Origin: Pohlia nutans | Lineage: Eukaryota; Streptophyta; Bryopsida; Bryales; Mniaceae | Reading direction: 5' to 3' | Assembly: GCA_022496805.1 (NCBI GenBank) | Contig: CM040086.1 | Span: 8,310,501 to 8,374,500 of the forward strand | Length of the DNA: 64,000 nt | Part shown: positions 24,496 through 35,819 of the stretch, one piece after another | How the letters are laid out: each line of letters begins with the position of its first letter | How positions within the stretch are numbered: position 1 is the first letter of the stretch | Position numbers and translations under genes: made by a program | The notes under the pieces: model-generated | What the model was told of the DNA's origin: nothing | Seen by the model: only the letters and a program-made list of their open reading frames with translations | Databases searched by the model: none

Positions 24496-27400
24496 ATGGC
24501 TACATTTGAGGGTGAAGGTGCTAAGGTTGTAGACAAGTTCGATGGCGTCAACTTCCACTTGTGGAAATTCAAGATGGAAATGGTCATGGCCGAAAAAGAA
24601 TTGTGGGAGATAGTTGAGGGTAGTGAGGAACCGCCTTCGTCCGACGCCGAGGCTAGGGTACGAACTGCGTACACTCGGCGAGAGAAAAAGGCCTTTGCGA
24701 TTTTGGCTCTTAATCTTTCTGATTCCCAGCTTTCTCATATTCGGTCGTGCAAGACTCCCGCCGAGGCATGGGCCAAGCTTTGCAATATTCATGAGGCAAA
24801 GAGCTTGGTCAATATCTTGTTTTTGAGGCGCAAGTTTTTCACCATCAAGATGGAAGAAAACGACGACATGTTGGCGCACATCAACAAAGTCAAGGCTCTT
24901 GCGGATCAGCTCAACGGCGCAGACGTCAACATTACCGACGGTGATATCGTTATGACGCTCCTCGAGAGTTTGCCGCCGTCGTACGAGTATCTTATCGTTG
25001 CTATGGAGAGTAGGCCCATTAGCGAGCTCACTCTTGATTATGTGACATCACGGTTGTTGCATGAACTCTCGCGGCGCAAAGAGAACGAGACTCGTGGCGA
25101 TAGCGCGGCGCTTATGGCGAAGCAATCCAAGAGCGGTGCGAGTGGGAGCTCTACAGACAAGGTATGCTACTATTGCGGTAAGAAGGGCCACTTGGCAAAA
25201 TTTTGCTACAAACGCAAGAGAGAGGAAAGTGCCAACAATACAAAGGTCAACGATGCAGGTGATGAGTACGCATTTATGACTAGCGTCTCTTCTTGTAGTG
25301 ATGACGCGGACGAGTATGCAATGATGGCAAGTGACGTGTCATGCAATGGTAGTGTGATCGATTGGATTGTTGATTCGGGAGCCTCGAGTCACATGGCGCC
25401 CATTAGGACTTGTTTCCAATCATATCACATCATATCTCCAAAGAATGTCATTTTGGGTGATGATACGGTTCTTCAAGCCGTGGGTAAAGGATCCATCGTC
25501 GTAGACACCGAGGTGAAGGGTCGTGTGAAGACAATTACCATCCATGATGTCCTCCACGTTCCCAAATTGAAGGCAAATCTTTTATCGGTGCGACATTTGG
25601 TGATGAAGCATTTGCGAGTGGAATTTAGCGACGAAGGGTGTTTTGTGTTGTCCCCAAGTCGTGAGGAGGTGACCATTATACACGAAGTCAACGGCTTGTA
25701 CCAAATCAAGTTTTCCAAGATGCACGCGGCGGAATCCGCAACGTTGGTGCAATCGAGTTCAAACGAAGACAAGTTGGCGTTGTGGCATCGTCGTCTCGGG
25801 CATTTGAATGTCAAGAGTGTGAAAGCACTCCGTGGAATGGTAAGTGGCATGGATCTTGCACAATCACACGTCGCACCTAGTTCATTCACATGTGAGGGTT
25901 GTATTGAAGGCAAGCAACAACGCTCACCGTTTCCAGTTGATGGGGCAACTCGTGCAACCAAAGTTCTTGAGATTGTGCATTCCGACGTGTGTGGTCCAAT
26001 GAAGACCACGTCTATGGGGGGTTGCAAGTATTTTGTGACGTTCATTGATGATTTTTCGAGGAAGATATGGTTGTATCCGATCAAAGCAAAGAGCGAGTGT
26101 TTTGAGAAGTTCAAAGAGTTCAAGGCGTTGGTTGAGAAGCAATCCGAGCACAAGATCAAGGTGTTTCGATCGGATAATGGCGGCGAGTTCATGTCCAACC
26201 AATTTGGAGAGTTATTGAAGAAAGAAGGCATTGCTAGACAAACCACAACGCCATATACACCACAACAAAACGGAGTTGCAGAGCGTGCAAATCGAACAAT
26301 TGTGGAAATGGCAAGGAGTATGTTGCATGCACAAAATTTGGGTTTGGACCTTTGGGCGGAAGCGGTGGTGACTGCGGTGTACACACGCAACCGATGCCCG
26401 ACGAGTGCGGTTCAAAACATGACACCAGAGCAAGCGTGGAGTGGGAGGCCACCCCGCGTGGAGCACATGCGCACATTTGGATGCATCGCATTTGCAAAGG
26501 TACCCGATTCTCAAAGAACCAAACTTGAGGCCAAAGCAACAAAATGTGTGTTTCTTGGATATTGTGAAGGTACCAAGGCGTACAGGCTCATGTCGCTCGA
26601 GACCAAGAAGATCATTCGAGCTCGTGATGTGACATTTTGCGAGGATTCCAAGGTTGAAGACAATTTGGACGATGGTCCAAGTGGGAGAAGTGGCGATAAA
26701 CCGGCCATTGTGGACCAATCTTCCAAATCTCCCGTTATTGATATTATTGATGAAGACGAAGATGACGAAGATGGTGGTGATGAGGAACATATTGAGGAGC
26801 GACCTTTGAAGACGAAGAATGGCGAGAAAAAGGCACAAGCAACGGCGGTTGAAGACAATGCATCCTCGAGCGATCGTCGTTATCCAGAGAGAAATCGTAG
26901 ACCACTTGGCGAGTGGTGGAAGAATCATATTCTCCCTCAAGGTGAGGAGGAGCATGCAAACGTTGCACTTTTAGATGCTCCATTGACGATTCGTGAAGCG
27001 TTGAGTTGTAATGATGCAAACAAGTGGGAGCAAGCCATGCAAGAGGAGTACAAATCGTTGATGGACAATGGCACTTGGGAATTGACTCCCCTCCCCAAGA
27101 ATCGCAACGCTATCGGTTGTAAGTGGGTATTTCGTGCAAAGAGAGATGCAACGGGTGATGTGGTTCGTTATAAGGCAAGATTGGTGGCAAAGGGCTTTTC
27201 ACAAATCGAAGGTGTTGATTTTCATGAGACCTTTGCACCGGTGGCGAAATTCACCACTATTCGATGCATTTTGGCCATCGGGGCTGCCATGGATTTGGAA
27301 ATGCATCAAATGGATGTGAAGACGGCGTTCTTGAACGGCGAGTTGGACGAGGACATCTACATGGTGCAACCCGAAGGATTTGTGCAACGAGGTAATGAGA

Positions 27401-28569
27401 ACCTTGTTTGCAAATTGAACAAGTCATTGTATGGGTTGAAGCAATCTCCACGCGCATGGTATCAAAAGATTGACACGTATCTTGTTCATATCGGGTTCAC
27501 AAGGAGCATCGCTGATCACAGCTTGTATTTCATGCAAAAGGGGCAACATGTGGTCATCGTGATCATATATGTGGATGATTTGATCATCCTTGCAAGTTGT
27601 AGGAGCTCTTTGAAGGCATTGAAGGCAATGCTTGAGAACGAGTACGAGATGAGTGATCTCGGTGAGTTGCACTTTTGTTTAGGAGTTGAGTTTGTGCGTG
27701 ATAGAGCAACACGCACCATAACAATGAATCAAAGCAAGTATGTTATGGATGTTCTCAAACGCTTTGGCATGGAGGATTGCAAACCGGTTGGCACTCTATT
27801 GGATGTGAATTCCAAACTCGTGAAACTCACCGATGAGGAGTATGCATTAGAGGCTCAATCTATGGTGGATGTGCCATACAAGCAAGCTGTAGGGTCATTG
27901 ATGTATGCTATGATTGCAACAAGGCCGGACCTTGCGTATCCAATCAGCGTTGTGAGTCAACACATGGCAAGACCGGGTTCAAGTCATTGAGTTGCGGTCA
28001 AGAGGATCATGCGGTACTTGAAAGGCACAAGTGATGTGAGGTTGTGTCTTGGAGGTGACAACATTGTGTTGAGTGGGTATTGTGATGCGGATTATGCGGG
28101 TGATACCAATGATCGTAGATCCACCACGGGGTACATGTTCAAAGTTGGATCGGGGGCCGTTTCATGGAATAGCAAGCGCCAACAAACCACGGCCACGTCA
28201 ACGGTTGAGGCGGAGTACATGGCGACGAGCCACGGTACGAAGGAGGCCATTTGGTTGAGGCAACTAATGGCGGATGTGAGATGCACTCAAGAGGAGGCTA
28301 CAACAATCATGTGTGACAACCAAGGGAGTATGTCATTGGCGAAGAATCCAACGCATCACTCACGTACAAAGCACATTGATGTGCAATATCACTTCATTCG
28401 AGAGAAGTTAGAGATGAAGGTGATAGAGTTGAAGTATTGTCCAACGGAGCACATGGTGGCGGACGTGCTGACAAAGGCTCTTGCGAGAGATCGACATCAA
28501 AGACTAGTGGTGGCATTTGGGCTCCAAGGCTTTGGCTATTCGCAAAGTGGGAGTGTTGAAGTAGGATGA
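24496..28569 (+). pseudogene. copia gag-pol polyprotein with one in-frame TGA
   Basis: The first ATG in a good position is 24496 (MATFEGEG). The frame runs 1,357 codons to a TGA inside the 3' LTR and is broken once, by TGA at 27988-27990 (codon 1165). Gag starts with a UBN2-like region (KFDGVNFHLWKFKM) and has a CCHC zinc knuckle from residue 224 (CYYCGKKGHLAKFC). The protease active site is DSG at 293-295. Integrase has the HHCC zinc module from His431 and catalytic Asp497, Asp560, Glu596 (DD35E). Reverse transcriptase has YVDD at 1025-1028. RNase H, after the stop, keeps acidic residues near 1197, 1238-1240 and 1274. The nonsense codon falls between RT and RNase H, at a place where relatives usually have Trp, consistent with a single G-to-A change. 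Gag, protease, integrase and RT could still be made. Confidence 0.93.
28544..28553 (+). promoter_or_regulatory. polypurine tract of the copia element
   Basis: AAAGTGGGAG lies directly against the 3' LTR, where plus-strand DNA synthesis is primed. Confidence 0.8.
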
Positions 28570-28871
28570 TTGCGTGGGCTGAAGTTGCTCATAGCCATGC
28601 GCATTAGCTAGAGTAGATGATGCGAATGAGCTAGACTTGCAACTAGAGAAGTGGTACTAGTTAGAAGTAATGAGAATTGGGTCTCCCAAGTGATATGGGC
28701 TGATCCTAGTGTACTAGGAGTGGAGTATGGGCTGATGTCCCATATGGTTTGCCAAGGGGACTCCCTTGGGTGTGCTACTTAAGAGGGGCAGCCCATGAGT
28801 AAAGATCATCTCTTTCCTATGCATTCCAAGTGTTTGTGTGAGGCTTTGGCATTCTAATCTAACCTTCAATA
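28554..28871 (+). repeat. 3' LTR of the copia element
   Basis: 318 bp, no difference seen from 23216-23533. The gag-pol stop codon (28567-28569) lies within its first 16 bases. Confidence 0.93.
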
Positions 28872-29126
28872 ATTTACACCTTTGGTAAAAAAAATTGGAA
28901 TTTTCTATTACATTTTGTAATTGATATGAATTTCCTTTATAATTGCTTCAAAAAACCATAATAATTTCAAATTTTCATCAAAATTTATGAATAATTCATG
29001 ATTTGTAGTATACATGTGGCTTCATCTACTAAAAATATAAATTTGAATTCTTGTATTATTTTTAGTCGCAAAATTGAGTGTGGCAGATAAAACATGATTC
29101 CATGGTCATAGGCCCAACCTTTAGAG

Positions 29127-29689
29127 GTAAATAGCTTGATCGACATGCATAACCCTATTGATACAATTGTTACTTCACTCTGCTCAAACTCCAACCTGTC
29201 CTCCCTCCCCGATTCTCTGTTCATCCATGTGTGAACTATTCATCTAATGTTGGATGAAACTAAAAGGTGGAACCATCTATTGCTATTGCATGTCATGGTG
29301 GAAAATGCACAACTCAAGAGGAGATTCAAGCTTAATTCTGGCCTACTCAAATTGTCCAGATCCCAACATCTGTTTGGTGCCTTCAAGAGATCAATACGAT
29401 CATAATCCAATTGAAGATGACTTGATTCTTAATATTCATTTGCTGAAAATGAAACAAAAAAAAGAATCAACACTTATCAGAAATTACTTGAAATGATCCT
29501 AAAACACTCCAAAATGATCTAAAACAACCCTTATAGATTAGAATATGCTCCTTTATTCCTCACGTAAATAGATGCCTTACATTATTTGCTAACATAACAT
29601 TTAAAATTTATAAAAATATGAATTTTTAATTTATAAAAGAATTGGGTGATAAATTTTGCACAATACAGTTTGAATGAAAAATGTACCTA
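29127..29689. other. intergenic, nothing recognised
   Basis: Short frames only and no element borders. Confidence 0.45.
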
Positions 29690-29693
29690 TTAA

Positions 29694-30262
29694 CTCCTCA
29701 CCGCCCAACCATGCATTTTTTGCATGATGTACGGATTTAAAATTTGTTTTCTCATCCATCATGCACTTTTTGCAGTGTGGATTTCTTAATGAAACTTTTA
29801 TGGGAAATTAGCTTCGTGCATTTGTACAAAGGGGATGATTTGTGAAATTTTTATGCCTCATTTCGTGTTGTAGTGTTCCACCCAAAATTTCAAAAATTAC
29901 AGTCTAAAAGTGTTGTTGAAAAAGTCAATTACTAAATATAAGCAACCAAAAAATCTCCAAAAATCACTACACTTAGAGTATTACATTTCAACCTATTGAT
30001 CACAACAAATTTCATTATTAGATTGTCAATATCTTATTCGTAATTTAATTACAAAAGAGTATTAAATTTCAAATTTCAAATTTCAAATTTTATAGAAAAA
30101 TATTGGTGATAGCAACCGCAGATCTAACCGTATGGATAGAATCTAAAACTCATAATGTACAATTTTTATTCATCATCAAGCTGAAAATATCCCTCTTAAT
30201 TGTATTTTACAATACGTCTTTGAAAAACTACCAAATCTAGAGAGGGTGAGAACATTTAGGGG
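29694..30262. mobile_element. TTAA-MITE, 569-bp subfamily, inverse orientation
   Basis: The left edge is TTAA (29690-29693) then CTCCTCACCGCCC. The right end is GAACATTTAGGGG followed by TTCA, a one-base decay of TTAA. Its length is exactly that of 48809-49377, to which it is closely similar. Confidence 0.8.
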
Positions 30263-32365
30263 TTCAGGTACCTATATAATAGTAAGTCTTTTAAATGCTC
30301 TGAATCCTCCATTTTTTTGCTAAGAGTGTATTGTAGTGATGATGTTTAAAAAATTAATTCAACAAAATTGATCAAATTTGAGTGCTTTTATTCTCACCAT
30401 TGCATTATTTTGGGTTAAAATTTGTCGTGTTCTCCCTTCCCCCTCTTCCCTAAAAAGTACCACTCTATTCTAAAAGTATCACTCTTTTCTAAAAAGTACC
30501 ACTCTTGAATAGTTGGCATCTCAACTACTTCAAAACTATTCATCGACGGTGACTTCCTTTAATTTAAATTAACATTTCATTATCACTTGAAAAGTCCCAT
30601 CAACAATCAAACAATATCCATTCAACAATGTACATCGACAAATGTCCAAATCAATTGAAAAAACGTGAATAATGATAAATACATCATTAAATATATTTAT
30701 GATATTGAATTTAATTTTTAATGTGTCAATTGCAAACAACTAAGTTGATCGTGATTCAATTAGAATGAGTTTTGTATTGAATACGTCCGTTCCCTAAGAT
30801 TTTGCAAGTAGAAGAGAGGATGTGATTTTTAAAAGTGTGATAGAGTAATAGTAAGAATTTAGGTTTTTTTAAAGGACGACGTGAATAAAGTGTAAGTTAT
30901 GTTGGACCCACCCTTGATTTGATGTCCACTGGACAAAAGACGAGTGGTGCAAGACTACTTCTCCTCTCAAAGGTAGACAAAGTGAAAGTGTGATAAACTT
31001 AGATAAAAAGAATTCAAAGTGTAATAAACAGACATGACTACTGCTCCTCTCAAAGGTAGATAAAGTGAAAGTGCAATAGTCTTAAATATAAAGAATTCAA
31101 AGTGTAATAGACTTAGATATAAAGCATTCAAAGTGTGATTGAGCTATTTGTTTGAGGGTTACAAACAACCTACACTAATTTACCAAAGTCACATTCTTTG
31201 TGAAATATTTAAAATTGTGCAAACGAAAATCAAAATATAATTTACATCATCAATTTTCAATTTACTTTAATTTTCAAGTATTTACCCCTACTAATAGGAT
31301 AATTTAGTGAAGCTTTTGAATGAAAATGCTTTCAATTTTGTTGTTGAACAAAAAAAAATAGTTATTTTCCATTTGAACACATTTTGTTAATTATTTGGTG
31401 GCTTAATCATAAAATGGTTATAATAACATTTTAAAATATGATACTTACATGATTATATATAGTCACAACATGTGATAAAATGCACCATCTTATAGCTACT
31501 AAATAGCCATTTAAATAATCACATAAATATCTACTTGAATGAAGAGTCAAATGAAAGTAGTTCTACTAAATATGCCACAAAAACATAAATAGCATGTTAT
31601 TCTTTTAAATGATAATCTTAATCAGATCTAATATTTATTAAAAATAGCTTCAAGCATCACATACTAAGACAATTATCCATCATCCTTTATCCATTTCAAG
31701 CATCACAATTAGTTGAAACATTCTTTATCCAATATATGCAAGATTTTCGTGTATTGTATAGAAAAGACATTTATATTTTTTAAATACATATTTTTATTTA
31801 TTTATTAGTATATGCATATGTGGTTGTTCCAACTATTCTTCATTAGTTAGAATCTTTAGTTCAAAAGTAAAATAATCAGTTCGTTCTATTTTGCATATAT
31901 GCTATGTATACTAGGGCCATTGGTCCAGTGTTCTTTGTGATTTAGCTACATGTGCTTTTACTTTATATTTTATTTTTCTCCATGATTTAATTCACTTTAT
32001 GGTGAAATTAAAAATCCATAACTTCCATACCAAGGGTTCAAAAGGCATAAAAAACTTTTGTGCACTCCTTTTTGTTAAAGATTTTTCAATAATACCAAAA
32101 TTGTGGCAAGCCACAGTGTAGGAGATCTCATTGTAACAAGCAAACAAACAAGCATACACACATAGATGCATGCATACATACATACATACATACATACATG
32201 AACCTCGTGGCAAAAAAAAAGCCCTTTGTTAGATGAAAAATGAGGATTCAAAAGGCCCCAAAAAAACGTGACACAACCTGTTGTTTAAAATAATTACCAA
32301 AAATTACTAGGGCAAGCATGACGCTTTGTTTTTTGGTAATCGGGGCCCGCCATGTGGCATCCAAC

Positions 32366-32396
<31 letters not shown>

Positions 32397-33065
32397 CCTT
32401 CGGTGTGTAAAAGCCACGGTATGAGAGTCTCTGATGTTCACCATATCAGCATGTGGTTGGACATGTGTATAGGCACAATGTCAGGAAACATGAGGACTTT
32501 AGAGCCTTTTAAATCCTCAATTCTCTTCTTATAGATTCATCTAATTTTTCTTTTACTTATTTTATTTTTGCTTAATTTAAAAAAAATTGGGTACTTTTAA
32601 TTTAGATTTTACTTTCACGGGGTAAATCTTCTAGACTCTTGATGAATCGAGAGAACATATTGATACATACATACATACATACATACATACATACATACAT
32701 ACAAAATACCAAAACCCCATGGTTGGGGAAAAAATCTCTTCATTCATCAAGAGAATTATTTTATTTTATTTTACCTTCGTATCTTTATATGTATACTTTT
32801 ATTTTCTTTTATTTTCTTTTAATTTAAGTTTAGATTTTATTTCATGAATTTACGTTTATAATACATATATACATACCATAGTCTTCTTCAAGATACTACA
32901 ATTTTGGGATGAAAACAAAACCTTTAGTGCATTTGAGTATGAATTCAATTCCATCAATGGGTGACCATGGAGGCTTCCGGAATACAAGGCTAAGTACAAT
33001 GTTTACAATTTAATTAATGTAATTTGAATGCTATCATTTCAATCTCTTGTAAGGTAAACATACAT
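30263..33065. other. AT-rich intergenic DNA with microsatellites
   Basis: No gene supported. At 30872-30990 the sequence GACGTGAATAAAGTGT...GATGTCCACTGGACAA resembles part of the insertion 52572-52804. CATA/TACA microsatellites lie at about 32174-32200 and 32661-32703, and a 25-26-nt T run lies at about 32371. Confidence 0.5.
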
Positions 33066-33217
33066 GTAAACTCCTATTGGGATTCTTCCTTAAACTTTGG
33101 GTTGTCATGACGTTAAAATCCCCTGCATAAATGGAAATCAAAGAATTCCACGGAATACTCCTACGGAAGGAATTTTGTGACACGGTTTGTTTTGGGAGAA
33201 TCCCAATAGGGGTTTAC
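33066..33217. mobile_element. foldback element, GTAAACTCCTATTGGGATTC ends
   Basis: GTAAACTCCTATTGGGATTC at the left is mirrored by GAATCCCAATAGGGGTTTAC at the right, one mismatch over 20 bp, spanning 152 bp. Target duplication not resolved. Confidence 0.6.
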
Positions 33218-33323
33218 ATAGTAGGGAGCCCCACCCAAGGGAATCTCGTATATGAAAACCCCACTCATCCTCAGGCTTGAGGATGATCCTGCACAATATG
33301 CCCTCTGGATATCCCTACTATAC

Positions 33324-33431
33324 ATTACCACCCAGCACTCAATTCCACCCTCATGTACCTGTACTGTACATATTAGAACAAAAATGTACACAACTGGTAT
33401 ATGAGGGTGAAATTGAGTGTTGGGTGGTAAT
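33324..33431. mobile_element. short foldback element, ATTACCACCCA ends
   Basis: ATTACCACCCAGCACTCAAT and its near-complement at 33396-33431 form roughly 36-bp arms around a short centre. Superfamily unknown. Confidence 0.6.
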
Positions 33432-33466
33432 TAGTATGTCCACCAGTTTTTTTTTTTTTTTTCCTC

Positions 33467-33522
33467 GGCTTAAAAAATTGATGGCAGCTGCGTCAAAGCA
33501 GCTGCCAGCAACTTTTTAAGCC
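33467..33522. other. 25-bp-arm hairpin next to a T run
   Basis: The left arm 33467-33491 and right arm 33498-33522 pair at 23 of 25 positions around a 6-nt loop (GTCAAA). GGCAGCTGC sits near the loop. A T run precedes it on the plus strand. It could be a tiny foldback element or part of a transcribed hairpin. Confidence 0.55.
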
Positions 33523-33926
33523 AGGAAGAAATTGCTGGTGTCCACGTTATTTCTCAAAGCAATCCAACTTTACAAACTTACACGACATCATCAATCTGCA
33601 TGACATTGTGCATTTGACAATTCCTGAGGTTCCAAAAATCAATTCCTGAATCATGCGGCATGGAACAAAACCAGAGCCACCGCTATGGCAGGTGCTTTCA
33701 CAATGTGTGTGCGTTGACAGCTCAAGTGGCAAGAATTTCAAATCAAGCTCCCATCAAGTGCTTGATTGCAGTCAGAGTCTTCCCAAAACAGGTCTCTCAG
33801 TCAGTCAGCTGGCAGTCCAGTGACCAGCACTCCATTGTCTAATGTACGTACTAACTGCATTGAATCAAAGAATCTCCTCCGCCTCAGGCACGCATGATCA
33901 GTTCATTACCAGGCATGGTAAGTTCA

Positions 33927-34117
33927 CACTAGTAGGAAATGTGTCGTTTTTCACTTACTAAAAACGAAAAAGGAATGAAACCTTGCCACGCACATGGGTT
34001 GTCAGTGTTGGTGAGTGATTTTAGTCACAAGAAGACATAAATATAAGCATAATACTCAACTATTGTTCACTATTTCCACAAAATGTGGAATGATAAACGA
34101 GAGGTCTGCTACTAGTG
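33927..34117. mobile_element. CACTA-type MITE (191 bp), family CACTAGTAGGAAATG, TSD TCA
   Basis: The ends are CACTAGTAGGAAATG and GCTACTAGTG, with TCA on both sides (33924-33926 and 34118-34120). Close relatives are 46765-46957 and, interrupted, 53841-54637. Confidence 0.87.
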
Positions 34118-34867
34118 TCACAATAGTGTGCTGCTAAAAGAAAAGCCGAGAAAAGGGGTCGATGCGAATCTTATGCATACATCACTGTGAGCAGCCCAAT
34201 GTCAACCTAGGTGGTCGAAATTTGACTGCCACACTAACTAGGCAACCGACAGGTACTAACAGCTTCAGTCCTCACACGATCGTAGTATTCCACACTTACT
34301 AGCTGCTGTCCCACTCCTTCCCCTTCCTCAATGCATGCGCGTTGATTAATTACAAACCAAGTACATACGAAAGTCTCGCCGCACCATTGCTCATAATTCT
34401 GCTGATTTTAATTGACCCCAGCTGCCATGGAGTCTCCCCCACTTCACCTACTTGTAGAAATTGCCTGGTGCAGCCAGCTTATTGACAACATGCATAATTT
34501 ATTTGATGTGAAAGGCCTAACAACAACAAATAACTTACCTGAAGTGAGTGAACCTCGTAAGGGTAAATCAACCATCCTACTTGTGACTATTTACAGTGCC
34601 ATTACTATGTACAAATGTCTTACATTTACAAAAAATTATATGTAGGTTACTAGTACATAGTGGCACAAATAGGGTGACTTTCAAATCGTGACACAAATTG
34701 GCCACGTGACTTACCATAATCAATTCGTTGACTCATTCTCAATCACTTTGTATGGTGAATTTGAACTAAAGTAAGTTATCACTTTATAAATTATGCCATG
34801 TAACTATTTATGTCACTTTCTAGTCACTATGTATCACCTAAAACCCCTAAAAGATTAAGAAGACATT
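34118..34867. other. intergenic, nothing recognised
   Basis: Open frames are short and lack recognisable domains. Confidence 0.45.
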
Positions 34868-35057
34868 TAACCCCTAAAAAACTAAGAAGCTTGAATTGGC
34901 CCTTATCTTTTTGGGGTAGCAATTTTAAGTAGGTCCTAAGTGGGCTTTTTTTTTTTGGTTTAAATTTATTTCTTTTTTGACCAACACATGCAGTGATTCC
35001 AATGCTCTAAAATTTGGTTTATGATATGAATTATATTTTTGAATTTTTTTCATTTAA

Positions 35058-35629
35058 CCCCTAAACGTCTGAACGTGCCGTGGTGGCCAATAGAATACGC
35101 TGTATTTTGGTTGTATTCGGAATGAATTCACACCTTTAACGGGTTTGAGTTCAAAAAGAGAAGTTGAAATTTAGATCAATGTAGTTCTAGTGAGTTATTA
35201 AGATCCCAATTTTAGAGTTTCTTGTTGGTAGCAAACCTCAATTATACGACAACATATCATTAGAAGATATTTGAGCTCTAAAAAGGGCCCTTAAGGATTG
35301 ACAAAGAACCACATTTTATTAATGTAGGCATAGCCTAAGTGAGTACCAATGGATCTGTTTTTATCTTGTATGAAAGATTAGACTAGAGGACAATGAGTGC
35401 TACCGCTAAAGAATGACTCACCTATCAACTCCCTCCACCATGCTTTGAATCATAGTACCATACCACGAAGTACATGGGCACAAATAGGGGAAATGTTCTC
35501 GTCCTTTACCTTTGAAGTAACAATTTAAATAAAAACCAAGGTGCCCCACACAAGCTTCTTAAGGGCCCTATTTAGAGCTCAAATATCCTCTAATGATACT
35601 ATCCCCATGGGATGTTTGATGTTTATGGG
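35058..35629. mobile_element. TTAA-MITE, 225-bp subfamily, nested and itself interrupted
   Basis: TTAA at 35054-35057 and 35630-35633. The left end is CCCCTAAACGTCT and the right end worn (GATGTTTATGGG). After removal of 35257-35596 it aligns in inverse orientation with 42510-42734. It inserted into a TTAA of the older element 34872-35662. Confidence 0.78.
35257..35596. mobile_element. TA-flanked foldback element inside a TTAA-MITE
   Basis: TCATTAGAAGATATTTGAGC and its near-complement form about 40-bp arms, with TA outside each end (35255-35256 and 35597-35598). Removing it restores the expected length of the host element. Confidence 0.7.
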
Positions 35630-35674
35630 TTAAAACCGTGAATCCTTGTTCCTTCAGAGGTTTAAATACTTTTT

Positions 35675-35802
35675 TTTTTTTTTTTTTGACACAAATAAAG
35701 GAGAACCCTTTACTGCAAGAAAAGAAAAAAGAACACAAAAACAAGACCAACCCCGCCAGGTCCGGCGAGGCCGGGGGACCCTAAGACTTAGCTAATAGAA
35801 CT
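35675..35802 (-). mobile_element. short poly(A) retroposon, 17-bp TSD
   Basis: AGGTTTAAATACTTTTT is present at 35658-35674 and 35803-35819. A T run at the left border is the poly(A) of a minus-strand insertion. The body is about 115 bp and its tail reads CTTTATTTGTGTC, similar to the SINE-like tail at 9869-9913. Probably a 5'-truncated member of the same or a related family. Confidence 0.75.
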
Positions 35803-35819
35803 AGGTTTAAATACTTTTT

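Larger units (their letters stand above)
23216..28871 (+). mobile_element. Ty1/copia LTR retrotransposon, 5,656 bp, near-intact
   Basis: Two 318-bp LTRs (23216-23533, 28554-28871) appear identical when read base by base. Each starts TGTTGAAG and ends CTTCAATA. The 5-bp flanks are ATTTG and ATTTA, a target duplication with one mismatch. GGTTATGGGCCC follows the 5' LTR and is a possible primer-binding site, although it is not a clean match to the usual initiator-tRNA-Met primer. The purine tract AAAGTGGGAG (28544-28553) directly precedes the 3' LTR. The internal region holds a single gag-pol frame in the copia order protease-integrase-reverse transcriptase-RNase H. Identical LTRs imply very recent insertion. 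Confidence 0.95.
22753..29126. mobile_element. TTAA-MITE, 556-bp subfamily, split by the copia element
   Basis: 22753-23215 and 28872 to about 29126 align with successive parts of 21226-21781. The left end is CCCTAAACG after TTAA (22749-22752, element base 22753 being T). The right end is worn (CAACCTTTAGAGGT). The join CATTGTAATTT is the copia target and corresponds to an intact stretch in the sibling copies. Confidence 0.7.
34872..35662. mobile_element. TTAA-MITE, 236-bp subfamily, split by another TTAA-MITE
   Basis: 34872-35053 and 35634-35662 together align in inverse orientation with 16816-17051. The left end is TTAA then CCCCTAAAAAACT. The break TTTTTTCATTTAA...TTAAAACCGTGAATCC corresponds to the unbroken TTTTAAAACCATGAAATCC of the sibling. 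The right terminus is worn (TTCAGAGGTTTAA). Confidence 0.75.

Noticed and set aside
25473..26955. Long minus-strand open frames (up to 305 codons) inside the copia region
   Set aside because: They are antisense shadows of the gag-pol frame. The plus strand has the full set of copia domains and motifs.
27988..27990. In-frame TGA in copia pol considered as programmed readthrough or RNA editing
   Set aside because: Copia elements use a continuous frame, the position normally encodes Trp, and U-to-C editing in plants is organellar. A point mutation is simpler.
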